Origin: Streptomyces sp. BA2
GTDB taxonomy: Bacteria; Actinomycetota; Actinomycetes; Streptomycetales; Streptomycetaceae
DNA: 64,000 nucleotides
Assembly: GCF_009769735.1 (NCBI RefSeq)
Contig: NZ_WSRO01000002.1
Coordinates: 2,616,001-2,680,000, forward strand
Direction: 5' to 3'
Numbering within the stretch: the first letter of the stretch is position 1; the number at the start of each line of letters is the position of its first letter. Under the pieces are notes generated by a model, which saw only the letters and a list, made by a program, of their open reading frames with translations, ran no database searches and was not told the origin of the DNA. A program made the position numbers and the translations under genes. This document shows, piece by piece, positions 52,867 to 61,129 of the stretch.

Positions 52867-53919
52867 CTATGAGGACCGGGCTCGGCTCGCGAGCCCCAGC
52901 GCGTACTCCGGCCACCACTGCCCCGCCCTCGGCCCGCCCCGGCAGGTTCCGTCGGACTCGCCGGGCCGCTTGATCCACAGGTACGCGTCGAGGGCAGGGG
53001 CGCCGGTGGCGGTGGTGGGCGGGGTGCCGAGGGCGCGGCCCGGCGGGTTGCACCAGGGCTCGTCGTCGCCGGTGTAGGGGCCGTTGCCGTTGCGGCTGCT
53101 GTCCACGACGAAGTGCTTGGCGCCGCCGAGCGCCGCGGCGAGGCGGTGCCCGTACTCCGAACTCGCCTCATTTGTCTGGTAGTTGGACACATTGATGGCG
53201 AAGCCGTCGGCCTTGGTGATCCCCGCCTGTCGCAGCGGGGCGAGCAGGCGCTGATCGTCGGGGAGCCAGCTGGAGTTGCCCGCGTCCAGGTAGACCCTGG
53301 TGTGCGGGCGCGCCTTGAGGCGGTCGACGGCGTAGGCGAGCAGGCCGTACCGCTCGTCGGCGTCGGCCTTCTCACAGCCCGCGATCTTCTGCGCGACGGC
53401 GTCCGGTTCGACGATGACGTACGCGGCGCGCTCCCCGATGCCGGCGGCGAACTCGTCGACCCACCGCCGGTACTCCGCCGCGGTCCCCGCCCCGCCCCCG
53501 GAGTAGTCACCGCAGTCGCGGTGCGGGATGAAGTACGCGACGAGCACCGGGGTACGCCCCTGCGCGGCAGCCGCCTCCGTGACCGCACGGACCACAGACC
53601 CCGGCCCCGAGCTGTGCAACCAGACGGCTTGGGGCTGCCCCGCGATGCGCTGAATGACCTGAGCATCGGCGGCCCGCCCCTGACTCCGCCATGCGACGAC
53701 CTGCCGGGCGGCGGCACTGTTCGGATCGACCCAGAAGGCGGTGCCGGGGGCGGGGGCCGTCGGGGCGGAGGCGGGCGCGGACCCGTCGCCGCCACGCGGG
53801 CCGGCGCCGACCGCCTCCACGCCGCCGGACACCGCCGCGCTCACGAGGAGCGCGGCGGCCAGCAGCCGGGCGAGGCGGGGGCGGGCTCGGCCGGGTGATC
53901 GGAAGGGCGGCTGCGACAC
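52867..53919 (-). CDS. Secreted glycoside hydrolase family 6 enzyme
   Basis: The protein has 350 residues. A signal or anchor segment (RLARLLAAALLVSAAVSGGV) and an Ala/Pro-rich linker precede the GH6 barrel: FWVDPNSAAARQVVAW, VLVAYFIPHRDCGDYSGGG (catalytic-acid loop), ERAAYVIVEPDAVAQ, RVYLDAGNSSWLPD, ADGFAINVSNYQTNEAS, KHFVVDSSRNGNGP and AYLWIKRPGESDGTC. GH6 enzymes cut beta-1,4-glucans; Streptomyces keep divergent members whose target may be their own cellulose-like glycan. GTG at 53919 is preceded by GGAGG seven bases away; the longer frame to 54006 lacks this. Confidence 0.88.
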   Translation of the reverse strand: MSQPPFRSPGRARPRLARLLAAALLVSAAVSGGVEAVGAGPRGGDGSAPASAPTAPAPGTAFWVDPNSAAARQVVAWRSQGRAADAQVIQRIAGQPQAVWLHSSGPGSVVRAVTEAAAAQGRTPVLVAYFIPHRDCGDYSGGGAGTAAEYRRWVDEFAAGIGERAAYVIVEPDAVAQKIAGCEKADADERYGLLAYAVDRLKARPHTRVYLDAGNSSWLPDDQRLLAPLRQAGITKADGFAINVSNYQTNEASSEYGHRLAAALGGAKHFVVDSSRNGNGPYTGDDEPWCNPPGRALGTPPTTATGAPALDAYLWIKRPGESDGTCRGGPRAGQWWPEYALGLASRARSS

Positions 53920-54035
53920 CGGGCACCTCCAGCTGCTCGACGCCGGACCGGCCCGGCGCGTTCCCCGGAGTCTGCGGTCGCCCGGCCCCCGCCATGCCTC
54001 GTACACCGCCGGTCGGGGGACAGTTCACCCGAAGA

Positions 54036-54184
54036 ATCACCCCGACGGCGGCGCCCAAGTACGGCCCGTCAGCCGGGGTTTGGCTCAGCCACCCAGCCCG
54101 TCTCATGGTCACCCCAAGCCCAACGAGCGATCACCCCGCCGGCCGCCCCCAAGTCCGCACCTTCGGCAAGGGTTTGGCGTAGCT
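54036..54184. repeat. Diverged 55-bp direct repeat at the racemase 3' end
   Basis: 54036-54090 and 54130-54184 align over 55 bases with about 13 mismatches. The right copy covers the last codons of the racemase gene; the left copy lies downstream in the gap before the GH6 gene. This looks like an old tandem duplication of the gene end. Confidence 0.55.
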
Positions 54185-54847
54185 GTCCGTGCGGCTTGTC
54201 GTCAGGCCGAGGTCTACCAGTGACTCGGCGAGTTTTACCGCGGCGGCCACTCCGTCGACCACCGGCATGTCGAGTGCGGCGCCTACCTTTTCCTGCAGTC
54301 CTGTCATGCCCGCACAGCCCAGCACCAGGACCTCCGCGCCCGCCTCGCGGGCCCGCTCCGCTGCGGTGAGGAAGGCGTGGGCGGTGACCTCGGAATCCCC
54401 GAGGTCCAGGACGCCGAGGCCGGTCCCGACCACTGCGGCGCAGTTCTGTGCGACGCCCGCCGCGTGCAGGCTGTCCTCGATCTGGCCGCGCGTCCGGTCG
54501 AGGGTGGTGACGACGCCGTACCGTCGCCCGAGCAGGCAGGCGAGGTGCGCTGCCGCCTCGGTGATGTCGACGACGGGCACGTCGAGGAGCTCCCGGGCGC
54601 CCTCGCGTCCGTGCTCGCCGAACCCGGCCATGACCACGGCGTCGTACGAGTCCTCGTACCCGCGCAGGGTGTCCAGGACGGCGGCCGCCGAGAGGTAGCT
54701 GTCGAGCCACCCCTCGGCGGACTCCGGCCCCCAGGCGGGGGTGAGCCCGGTGATCGTGGTGCCGGGGGCGGCGGCGTCCCGAGCCCCCGCCACGATCTCC
54801 TCGGTCATCGCCCGGGTCGTGTTGCAGTTCGTGACCACGATGCGCAC
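54131..54847 (-). CDS. Asp/Glu/hydantoin racemase family protein
   Basis: The protein has 238 residues. The family start is VRIVVTNCNTTRAMTEEI. The second catalytic Cys is in EVLVLGCAGMTGL (about residue 180). At the place of the first Cys (usually ACF in hydantoin racemases) this protein reads MAGFGEHGREG, with Gly, so the two-base mechanism is altered or the substrate differs. The GTG start (54847-54845) overlaps the TAG of the permease gene by one base (TAGTG), showing coupling. Context suggests a hydantoin or allantoin racemase role. Confidence 0.82.
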   Translation of the reverse strand: MRIVVTNCNTTRAMTEEIVAGARDAAAPGTTITGLTPAWGPESAEGWLDSYLSAAAVLDTLRGYEDSYDAVVMAGFGEHGREGARELLDVPVVDITEAAAHLACLLGRRYGVVTTLDRTRGQIEDSLHAAGVAQNCAAVVGTGLGVLDLGDSEVTAHAFLTAAERAREAGAEVLVLGCAGMTGLQEKVGAALDMPVVDGVAAAVKLAESLVDLGLTTSRTDSYAKPLPKVRTWGRPAG

Positions 54848-56316
54848 TAGCCCTCCACCGCATCCGCGAGCGCAGCGGTCCGCTCCGCGCGGCACAGCGC
54901 CGCGTACAGCAGCGCGGCCGTGGCCGTCCCGATGAACCAGGAGTACGGCGCGACGTAGTCGAAGAACGGCACGAGCGCGCACACCGCGGCGACCCCGGCG
55001 GTGGGCACGAAGGCCCCGAGCGCCTTCGGGTTGACGCCCCTCTTGTAGTAGTACGGCGATCCCGGTTCGGCCTTGAAGAGCGCTTCGGCGTCGATACGCC
55101 CGCGCTTCACCCAGAAGTAGTCGACCGCGATGATCCCGAACAGCGGTCCGAGGAAGGCTCCGAGGCCGCCGAGGAAGTAGTTGACGACGGTGGGGTTGGA
55201 GTAGAGGTTCCACGGCGTGACGAGCAGCGCGGCGACCGTGGAGATGATCCCGCCGATCTTGAAGGTGATCTTCTGCGGCCAGACATTGGCCAGGTCGTAC
55301 GCGGGTGAGACGAAGTTGGCCACGATGTTCACGCCCATCGTGGCGACGGCGAAGGTGAGCGCCCCGAAGATCAGCACCCAGGTGTTGCCGATCTCGGCGA
55401 CCAGTTCGGCGGGGTCGGTGATGGCCTTGCCGAAGACCTCCAGGCTGCCCGCGGTGACGATGACGGAGAGGATCACGAAGGCCGTGGAGTTGATGGGAAG
55501 GCCCCAGAAGTTGCCGCGCTTGACGGTGCGGTAGTCGGGGGCGAAGCGCGAGAAGTCGCAGAAGTTGAGCATCAGCGTGCCGTAGGTGGCGAGGATGAGC
55601 CCGATGGCGCCGAACCACTGCCGCACCTGCTCCCCGGTGGAGACCGGGTTCGGCGTACTGGTGAGCGAGATGGTCCAGCCCGCCTTCCAGAGGATCCACA
55701 CGGCGAGGGCGATCATCACGACCCAGATGGCGGGCCCGCAGAAGTCCTGGAACTTCCGTACGGATTCCATGCCTTGGGTCATGATCAGCCCCTGCGCCAG
55801 CCAGAGGGCGACGAACGAGCACCAGCCGAGGGCGTGCAGACCGAGGAAGGAGTGCTCGGTCCACGACTCCAGGCTCGGGAAGGCGGCGATCAGCATGACG
55901 TTGACCGCGATCGAGGCCAGATAGGTCTGGATTCCGTACCACATGATGGCGATCACGGCCCGGATCAGGGCGGGGATGTTGGCGCCCCAGACGCCGAAGC
56001 TGATGCGGCTGACGACGGGGAACGGCACGCCGTGGCGCTGGCCGATGCGCCCCATCATGTTCATCCCGAGGTAGATGAGCACGAAGCCGACGAGGAGCGA
56101 GGTGAAGATCTGCCAGACGTTCAGTCCGAGGACCAGGAGACCGGCGGCGAAGGTGTAGTTGCCGAGGTTGTGGACGTCGGACATCCACAGGGCGAAGAGG
56201 TCGAACACCTTCCACTTGCGTTCGGCGGAGGGTGCGAGGTCTTCGTTGGTGAGGCGGGGATCGGGCACGAAGTCGGTCGCGGCGCCTGGGGAGTCGGCGC
56301 GCTGGGCGAGGGACAC
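54847..56316 (-). CDS. NCS1 family permease (hydantoin/allantoin/purine type)
   Basis: The protein has 489 residues and about 12 helices. NCS1 signatures: DLFALWMSDVHNLGNYTFAA (helix 1), NIPALIRAVIAIMWYGIQTY (helix 3), NFCDFSRFAPDYRTVKRGNFW (helix 6-7 region) and GIIAVDYFWVKRGRID. It is related to Mhp1/PucI-type Na+ or H+ symporters for hydantoins, allantoin and nucleobases. Stop overlaps the racemase start. Two perfect palindromic operators lie 49-77 bases upstream of the ATG at 56316, shared with the divergent GntR gene. Confidence 0.92.
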   Translation of the reverse strand: MSLAQRADSPGAATDFVPDPRLTNEDLAPSAERKWKVFDLFALWMSDVHNLGNYTFAAGLLVLGLNVWQIFTSLLVGFVLIYLGMNMMGRIGQRHGVPFPVVSRISFGVWGANIPALIRAVIAIMWYGIQTYLASIAVNVMLIAAFPSLESWTEHSFLGLHALGWCSFVALWLAQGLIMTQGMESVRKFQDFCGPAIWVVMIALAVWILWKAGWTISLTSTPNPVSTGEQVRQWFGAIGLILATYGTLMLNFCDFSRFAPDYRTVKRGNFWGLPINSTAFVILSVIVTAGSLEVFGKAITDPAELVAEIGNTWVLIFGALTFAVATMGVNIVANFVSPAYDLANVWPQKITFKIGGIISTVAALLVTPWNLYSNPTVVNYFLGGLGAFLGPLFGIIAVDYFWVKRGRIDAEALFKAEPGSPYYYKRGVNPKALGAFVPTAGVAAVCALVPFFDYVAPYSWFIGTATAALLYAALCRAERTAALADAVEG

Positions 56317-56364
56317 GGGGCCTCCTGCGAGAGTTCCTGCGAAGGGGACGGAGGTGCGGCGGCA

Positions 56365-56393
56365 TTTGGTATACCAAAGTTTGGTATACCAAA
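56365..56393. promoter_or_regulatory. Two perfect TTTGGTATACCAAA operators, 15 bp apart
   Basis: The 14-bp perfect palindrome TTTGGTATACCAAA occurs at 56365-56378 and again at 56380-56393, one base between, so centres are 15 bp apart. TGGTATACCA is the half-site form known for FadR/FCD-type GntR regulators. The pair lies between the divergent permease and GntR genes, so it is very likely the target of that regulator. Confidence 0.85.
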
Positions 56394-56487
56394 GATTCCG
56401 TCATGCTCCCGCCCGGAGAGGCGTCCGGCAATGTCCGCACGGTTACGAATCGGTAAATCGATGCGGCGTTCGGCGATGATGGACCCC

Positions 56488-57144
56488 ATGACGACCGTGG
56501 AGCAGCCGCTGGCCGCCGTACGCGAACGCGTGCTCACCGAGCTGCGGCAGGAGATCATCGCCGGACACCTCGGCCCGGGCGACCGCCTGGTCGAACGGGA
56601 GCTCGCCGAGCGCCTGGGGGTGTCCAGGGTTCCGGTCCGCGAGGCGATCCGGGCCCTGGTCGCGGAGGGCTTCGTCACCTTCGAGACGCCGCGCAGGACC
56701 GTGGTCCGCCGCCTGACCCGCACCGACGTGACCGAACTCTTCGAACTGCGCGAGGCGTTGGAGGTGTTCGCGGCAGGGCGGGCGGCGGAACGGGCCACGG
56801 AGGAGGGGCTCGCGGAGCTCTCCGCTCTGCTCGACAGCGCGGCGAAGGCGACGCGCACGGCTGACGCGGAGGCGATCACGGACATCAACACGCGCTTCCA
56901 CGACCGCCTTCTGGCGATGGCGGGGAACGGTTTGCTGACCTCGGTCATGGAGCCGGTGGACGGGAGGCTGCGGTGGATGACGCGGCGTAACGAGGAGTGG
57001 GGGCATCTGCTCGTGGAACACCGGGAGTTGTACGAGGCGGTGGCTTCGGGGGATGCGGGGCTTGCGCGGGACGTGGCGCTGGCGCATGTGCGGACCAACT
57101 ACCGGTCTACGGTGCGGCAGCTCTTCGGCGAGGAAGAGGATTAG
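56488..57144 (+). CDS. GntR-family regulator, FadR/FCD subfamily
   Basis: The protein has 218 residues. The winged helix is RVLTELRQEIIAGHLGPGDRL, then ERELAERLGVSRVPVREAIR and LVAEGFVTFETPRRTVVRRL. The all-helical FCD effector domain (about 85-215) has ELFELREALEVFAAGRAA and metal-type ligands in ITDINTRFHDRLLAM and EHRELYEAV. It should repress the permease-racemase operon through the two operators next to it, responding to the transported ring compound. Start uncertain: 56430 (GGAGAGG upstream), 56461 and 56488 are in frame. Confidence 0.9.
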   Translation: MTTVEQPLAAVRERVLTELRQEIIAGHLGPGDRLVERELAERLGVSRVPVREAIRALVAEGFVTFETPRRTVVRRLTRTDVTELFELREALEVFAAGRAAERATEEGLAELSALLDSAAKATRTADAEAITDINTRFHDRLLAMAGNGLLTSVMEPVDGRLRWMTRRNEEWGHLLVEHRELYEAVASGDAGLARDVALAHVRTNYRSTVRQLFGEEED

Positions 57145-57145
57145 T

Positions 57146-57348
57146 CCCCAACCCCGCCCCTTCCCGAAAACCCGCTCGGCGCGGGGGCCTACCTGGGGGC
57201 TCCGCCCCCAGACCCCCGCTCCTCAAACGCCGGAGGGGCTGAATTTCCAGCCCGTCCGGCGTTTGAGGACGAACTCGGCGGAGCCGGTGATGACGGTCAC
57301 CACGGCCCCCGCGCCAGAGCGGGTTTTCGGGAAGGGGCGGGGTTGGGG
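57146..57348. repeat. 203-base nested inverted repeat between convergent genes (family 2)
   Basis: Outer arms 57146-57177 and 57317-57348 are perfectly complementary over 32 bases. The pairing continues, after one bulged base, through GGCGCGGGGGCC (57178-57189) and GGCCCCCGCGCC (57304-57315). Inside are GGGGGC-TCC-GCCCCC (57195-57209) and the pair 57222-57241/57248-57267 (19 of 20). It fills the gap between gntR and the iminopeptidase gene and should stop transcription from both sides. The inner 20-mer recurs at 27715-27734. Confidence 0.88.
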
Positions 57349-57371
57349 AAAATAACCGCCGGAGGCGGACC

Positions 57372-58325
57372 TCAGCCCAACCGATACCGATCCGTCGCCC
57401 CCACCAACTCCTCCGCGATCCCCCGCGCCCCGGCGTCATGCCCCGCTTCCCCGACCAGGATCAACTCGCTCCCCGGCCAAGCCGCTTGAAGCCGCCAGGG
57501 CACCCCCACCAGATTCCCGAAGTCAAGGACGCCCTGCACCAGCGTCCCCGGAATCCCGGCCAGCGCCCCCGCGTCCCGGAGGACGACCTCGTCCCCGCCG
57601 AGCCAATGGTCGTGGGCGAAGTAGTGCGTGACGGTCCGGGCGAACCCCGCCCGGAAAGCGGGATCCTCGTACCGGGGAACAGACCGGGGCGGCTGCGACG
57701 CGAAGGCCGTCTCCCAGTCGGTCCACGCCCGCGCGGCGGCAGCCCTGACCTCCGCCTCGGGGGATTCGAGGAGCCGGTTGTAGGCGGCGGCGAGGTCCCC
57801 GTCCCGCTCCCCCTCCGGGACCCCGTCCCGGAACGCCTCCCACGCCTCGGGAAAGATCTGCCCGAGGCCCCGGGTCAGCAGCTCGACCTCGGCCCGGCTC
57901 CCCGTGGCGAGCCCCGTGAGCACCAGCTCGGACACCCGGTCGGGATACGTCTGCGCATACCGGAGCCCCAGCACGGATCCCCACGACCCGCCCCACACCA
58001 ACCACCGCTCGATCCGCAGATGACGCCGCAACAGCTCCAGGTCGGCCAGCAGATGCGCAGTCGTGTTGACGCTCATGTCGGTACGGGGATCACTCGCGGG
58101 CGGCGTCGAACGGCCGCACCCTCGCTGGTCCAGGAGCACCACCCGGTACGCGTCGGGGTCGAAGTACCGCCGGAAGAACGGCGTGCACCCCGACCCCGGC
58201 CCTCCGTGCAGCACCACCGCCGGCTTCCCCAGCGGATTGCCGCAGACCTCCCAGTACACGCGGTTGCCGTCGCCGACTTCGAGCATGCCGTGGTCGTACG
58301 GCTCGATCTCCGGATAAAGGCCCAT
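57372..58325 (-). CDS. pip: Prolyl aminopeptidase (proline iminopeptidase)
   Basis: This S33-family alpha/beta hydrolase of 317 residues removes N-terminal proline from peptides. The start MGLYPEIEPYDHGMLEV, VVLHGGPGSGCTPFFRRYFD, LDQRGCGRSTPPA and the nucleophile motif GGSWGS (Ser114) are diagnostic. Asp in VQGVLDFGNLVGVPW and His in VGEAGHDAG complete the triad. The ATG at 58325 has no ribosome site but TATCGT nine bases upstream, so a leaderless transcript is possible. The MFS gene ends 69 bases upstream, so it may also be read from the peptide-use operon. Confidence 0.92.
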   Translation of the reverse strand: MGLYPEIEPYDHGMLEVGDGNRVYWEVCGNPLGKPAVVLHGGPGSGCTPFFRRYFDPDAYRVVLLDQRGCGRSTPPASDPRTDMSVNTTAHLLADLELLRRHLRIERWLVWGGSWGSVLGLRYAQTYPDRVSELVLTGLATGSRAEVELLTRGLGQIFPEAWEAFRDGVPEGERDGDLAAAYNRLLESPEAEVRAAAARAWTDWETAFASQPPRSVPRYEDPAFRAGFARTVTHYFAHDHWLGGDEVVLRDAGALAGIPGTLVQGVLDFGNLVGVPWRLQAAWPGSELILVGEAGHDAGARGIAEELVGATDRYRLG

Positions 58326-58394
58326 CGGCCGACGATAACCCGCGCACCACACGCATCACCGGCCACCGGCAGCACACCCCACGAGCCCCACCGG

Positions 58395-59606
58395 CTACCC
58401 GGCCCGCAGCCCCCGCATCCGCCCGTACGCGTACACACACCCCGCGAGCGCCAGATCCGAGAGCAGCATGAACCCGATCGAGTACGAGTCCTTGGCGCTG
58501 TAGATCGCTCCCATGACCAGCGGCGGGACGAAGCCGCCGAGGCCGCCCACCGCTCCCACGATGCCCGTCACGGACCCGACCTGCGCCTGTGGCGTCACCT
58601 GCGAGACGAGCGCGAAGACGCTGCCGCTCGCCGTGCCGAGCCCCGCCGCCATGACCAGGAAGCAGATCGTGCCGCCCGGATTCAGTGACGGTTCGAAAGC
58701 CTGCGCGATGGCGAAGACCGCGACGACGGCCAGCGCGAACGAGGTGACCGTCGCCGGGTGGATCCGGTCCGAGAGCCAGCCGCCGATGGGCCGGAAGACG
58801 ACCGTGACCAGTGCGAACCCGGCCGCCTTGGTGCCCGCGTCCGTGGGCGAGAGGTCGTACCAGGTCTTCAGATACGTGGGCAGATAGACCCCGAAGGCCA
58901 CGATGCCGCCGAACCCGATCGCGTACAGCGCCGACAGCTCCCACGTCACCCGCAGCCGCCCGGCTTCCCCGAGCCGGGTCGTGAGCGGGCTCGTCGGAAC
59001 CGGCCGGTCGGGGCGGTCGGTGATCAGGAGCGCCGCGAGCACCGCGAAGGCTGCCAACGCGATCGCCACGACCAGGAACGGCAGGTTCTCGCCGTGCTTG
59101 GCGATGCGCGGCGTGAAGTACCCGGAGAGCGCCACACCGCCCATGCCCATCCCGAAGACCCCGAGTGCGAAGCCCCGGTGGGCGGGCGGGAACCAGGAGT
59201 TGACCAGCGGGATGCCGATCGCGAACGTCGTTCCGCCGAGGCCGAGCAGGAAACCGACCGCGAGCATCGCGACGTAGTTGTCCTTGGCCGGAATGATCAG
59301 CAGTACCGGCACGATCGTGAGCGCCGAGACCAGCGGGAACATCCGCTTGGCGCCGTAGCGGTCGGTGAGTGCGCCGACCGGGACGCGGCCGAGCGAGCCG
59401 ACGATGACCGGCACGGCGACCAGCAGGGACTGCGCGAAGGAGGAGAGCCCGAGCCGCTCCCCGAAGTCGCTGCCGAGGGGCGCGATCAGGTCCCACGCCC
59501 AGAAGGTGAGCGTGAAGCCGACCGTGGCGACCGCGAGGTTGCGGTAGGCGGCGGCCGATGGACGGGCCGTGACGGCTGAGGTGTGTGCGGACGGGTTCGG
59601 TGTCAT
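58395..59606 (-). CDS. MFS transporter (NarK/oxalate-formate-like branch)
   Basis: The 403-residue, 12-helix protein starts FTLTFWAWDLIAPLGSDFGE. It has motif A forms VGALTDRYGAKR and GGWLSDRIHP, and glycine-rich helices GFLLGLGGTTFAIGIPLVNSW and GVFGMGMGGVALSGYFTPRI, which resemble nitrate/nitrite porters; yet the neighbours handle peptides and amino acids. Nitrate transport is therefore not claimed. The ATG overlaps the TGA of the YfcC gene (ATGA), so it belongs to that operon. Confidence 0.84.
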   Translation of the reverse strand: MTPNPSAHTSAVTARPSAAAYRNLAVATVGFTLTFWAWDLIAPLGSDFGERLGLSSFAQSLLVAVPVIVGSLGRVPVGALTDRYGAKRMFPLVSALTIVPVLLIIPAKDNYVAMLAVGFLLGLGGTTFAIGIPLVNSWFPPAHRGFALGVFGMGMGGVALSGYFTPRIAKHGENLPFLVVAIALAAFAVLAALLITDRPDRPVPTSPLTTRLGEAGRLRVTWELSALYAIGFGGIVAFGVYLPTYLKTWYDLSPTDAGTKAAGFALVTVVFRPIGGWLSDRIHPATVTSFALAVVAVFAIAQAFEPSLNPGGTICFLVMAAGLGTASGSVFALVSQVTPQAQVGSVTGIVGAVGGLGGFVPPLVMGAIYSAKDSYSIGFMLLSDLALAGCVYAYGRMRGLRAG

Positions 59607-61129
59607 GTGAGCGCCGCTCCAAGCGCCACGAAGGCGCAGATCAGGACGAACAGGATGGCAAGCAGCGGCCAGACGAACCGCAGGTATTTGTCGTAGCCGA
59701 CCTTCGCGAGCGCGACGCCGCCGATGGTCACGGCCGTCGTCGGGACCCACAGGTTCATCCAGCCGCTCGCCGCCTGCCAGGCCGTGACGACGACCGAGCG
59801 CGAGACCCCGGCGAAGTCGGCGAGCGGGGCGAGGATCGGCATGGCGAGGGTCGCGTGGCCGGAGGTGGACGGGATCAGGAAGGCCAGCGGCAGGTTCACC
59901 ACGAAGACGATGATCGCGAAGAGGCCGGAGGACGTGCCCTTCACCACTCCCTCGATGGAGTGCAGGACGGTGTCCGTGACCTTCGAGTTGTTCATGATCA
60001 CCGTGACGCCGCGCGCGAGCACGATGACGAGCGCGGGCGAGATGAAGTCGGCCGCGCCCTGAGTGATCGTCGAGCTGAGCCGCTGCTCGCCCATCCGCGC
60101 CACGACCCCGACGAGCACGGCCGCACAGAGGAAGAGCGCAGCCAACTGCGGGAAGGACCAGCCGAGTTCGAAGCCGTACGGCTTCGCGTCCGCGTCGCCC
60201 GTGAGCGCGCTCGCCCAGGGCACCACGGAGAAGATCATGAAGGCGAAGACAAGGGCCACCAGGACGAGCACGGCCTTGTGCAGACGCGTCAGCTCCGGCA
60301 CCTCGCCCGCGTCGGCGGCGGTCTGCTCGCGGTCGCCGGGCAGGAAGCCGGAGAGGGAGCGTTCCGGGTTCTTCTGTACGCGCCTCGCGTACCGGATGAC
60401 GTAGGCGATGGTGACCGCCGTCAGGACGATCCACATCGCGAACCGCAGCACGATGCCGTCGCCGAGCGAGATGTCCGCGGCGGAGGAGGCGACTCCGGTC
60501 GCGAACGGGTTGACCGTCGAGCAGAGCACGCCGATCCCCGCGCCCAGGATGATCGCGCCGACCGCGACCATCCGGTCGTAGCCGAGGGCGAGCATCAGCG
60601 GCACGATCAGGCCGTAGAAGCCGAGCGTCTCCTCCGCGAACCCCTCGACCGTGCCGAGGACGGAAAAGACGAGCATCACCCCGGCGATCAGCATCGCCCC
60701 GCGCTCGCGAAGGCGGTGCGCGAGGCGGCCGATGCCGCGGTCGAGTGCGCCGGTGGCGAAGACGACGGTGATGAACGCGCCGATGGCGAGCACGAACAGG
60801 AACACGCCCGCGCTGCCGTACAGCTCACCGGCCATGTCGGGCCCGACGACGCCCGACTTCTCGTCCTGGATGCCGTACAGGCCGTTGACCGGGGCGAGGA
60901 AGAGGTCGTTGAGGCGGTCGATGAAGGTCTGGCCGGAGTCGACGCGGTGGTAGCTGCCCTCGACGGGGGCGCCCTCGTCGTTGCGGTCGTAGGCGCCGGA
61001 CGGGATGAGGAAGGCGAGCAGCCAGACGGCTACGGTGACGATCGCGAGGATGGTCAGGGCGCTGGGGAAGGTGAACTTCCGTTTGTGCTGCGGCTCTTCG
61101 GTGCCGGGATCGGTGGCGGTGGTGCTCAT
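59603..61129 (-). CDS. YfcC-family (C4-dicarboxylate/basic amino acid-type) transporter
   Basis: This membrane protein has 508 residues and about 12 helices. YfcC landmarks: the early TFPSALTILAIVTVAVWLLA, VEGFAEETLGFYGLIVPLML, GAGIGVLCSTVNPFATGVAS, a hydrophilic middle near 260-285, and the re-entrant LAFLIPSTSGHATLAMPILA. Relatives are annotated as arginine/ornithine antiporter-like or peptide-product carriers. It starts by ATGA overlap behind the dipeptidase gene and ends by ATGA overlap with the MFS gene, a tight operon. Confidence 0.88.
   Translation of the reverse strand: MSTTATDPGTEEPQHKRKFTFPSALTILAIVTVAVWLLAFLIPSGAYDRNDEGAPVEGSYHRVDSGQTFIDRLNDLFLAPVNGLYGIQDEKSGVVGPDMAGELYGSAGVFLFVLAIGAFITVVFATGALDRGIGRLAHRLRERGAMLIAGVMLVFSVLGTVEGFAEETLGFYGLIVPLMLALGYDRMVAVGAIILGAGIGVLCSTVNPFATGVASSAADISLGDGIVLRFAMWIVLTAVTIAYVIRYARRVQKNPERSLSGFLPGDREQTAADAGEVPELTRLHKAVLVLVALVFAFMIFSVVPWASALTGDADAKPYGFELGWSFPQLAALFLCAAVLVGVVARMGEQRLSSTITQGAADFISPALVIVLARGVTVIMNNSKVTDTVLHSIEGVVKGTSSGLFAIIVFVVNLPLAFLIPSTSGHATLAMPILAPLADFAGVSRSVVVTAWQAASGWMNLWVPTTAVTIGGVALAKVGYDKYLRFVWPLLAILFVLICAFVALGAALT

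Noticed and set aside
58395..59606. Nitrate/nitrite transporter assignment for the MFS gene
   Set aside because: Glycine-rich helices are similar to NarK but no nitrate genes are near and the operon is about peptides; kept as a generic MFS carrier.
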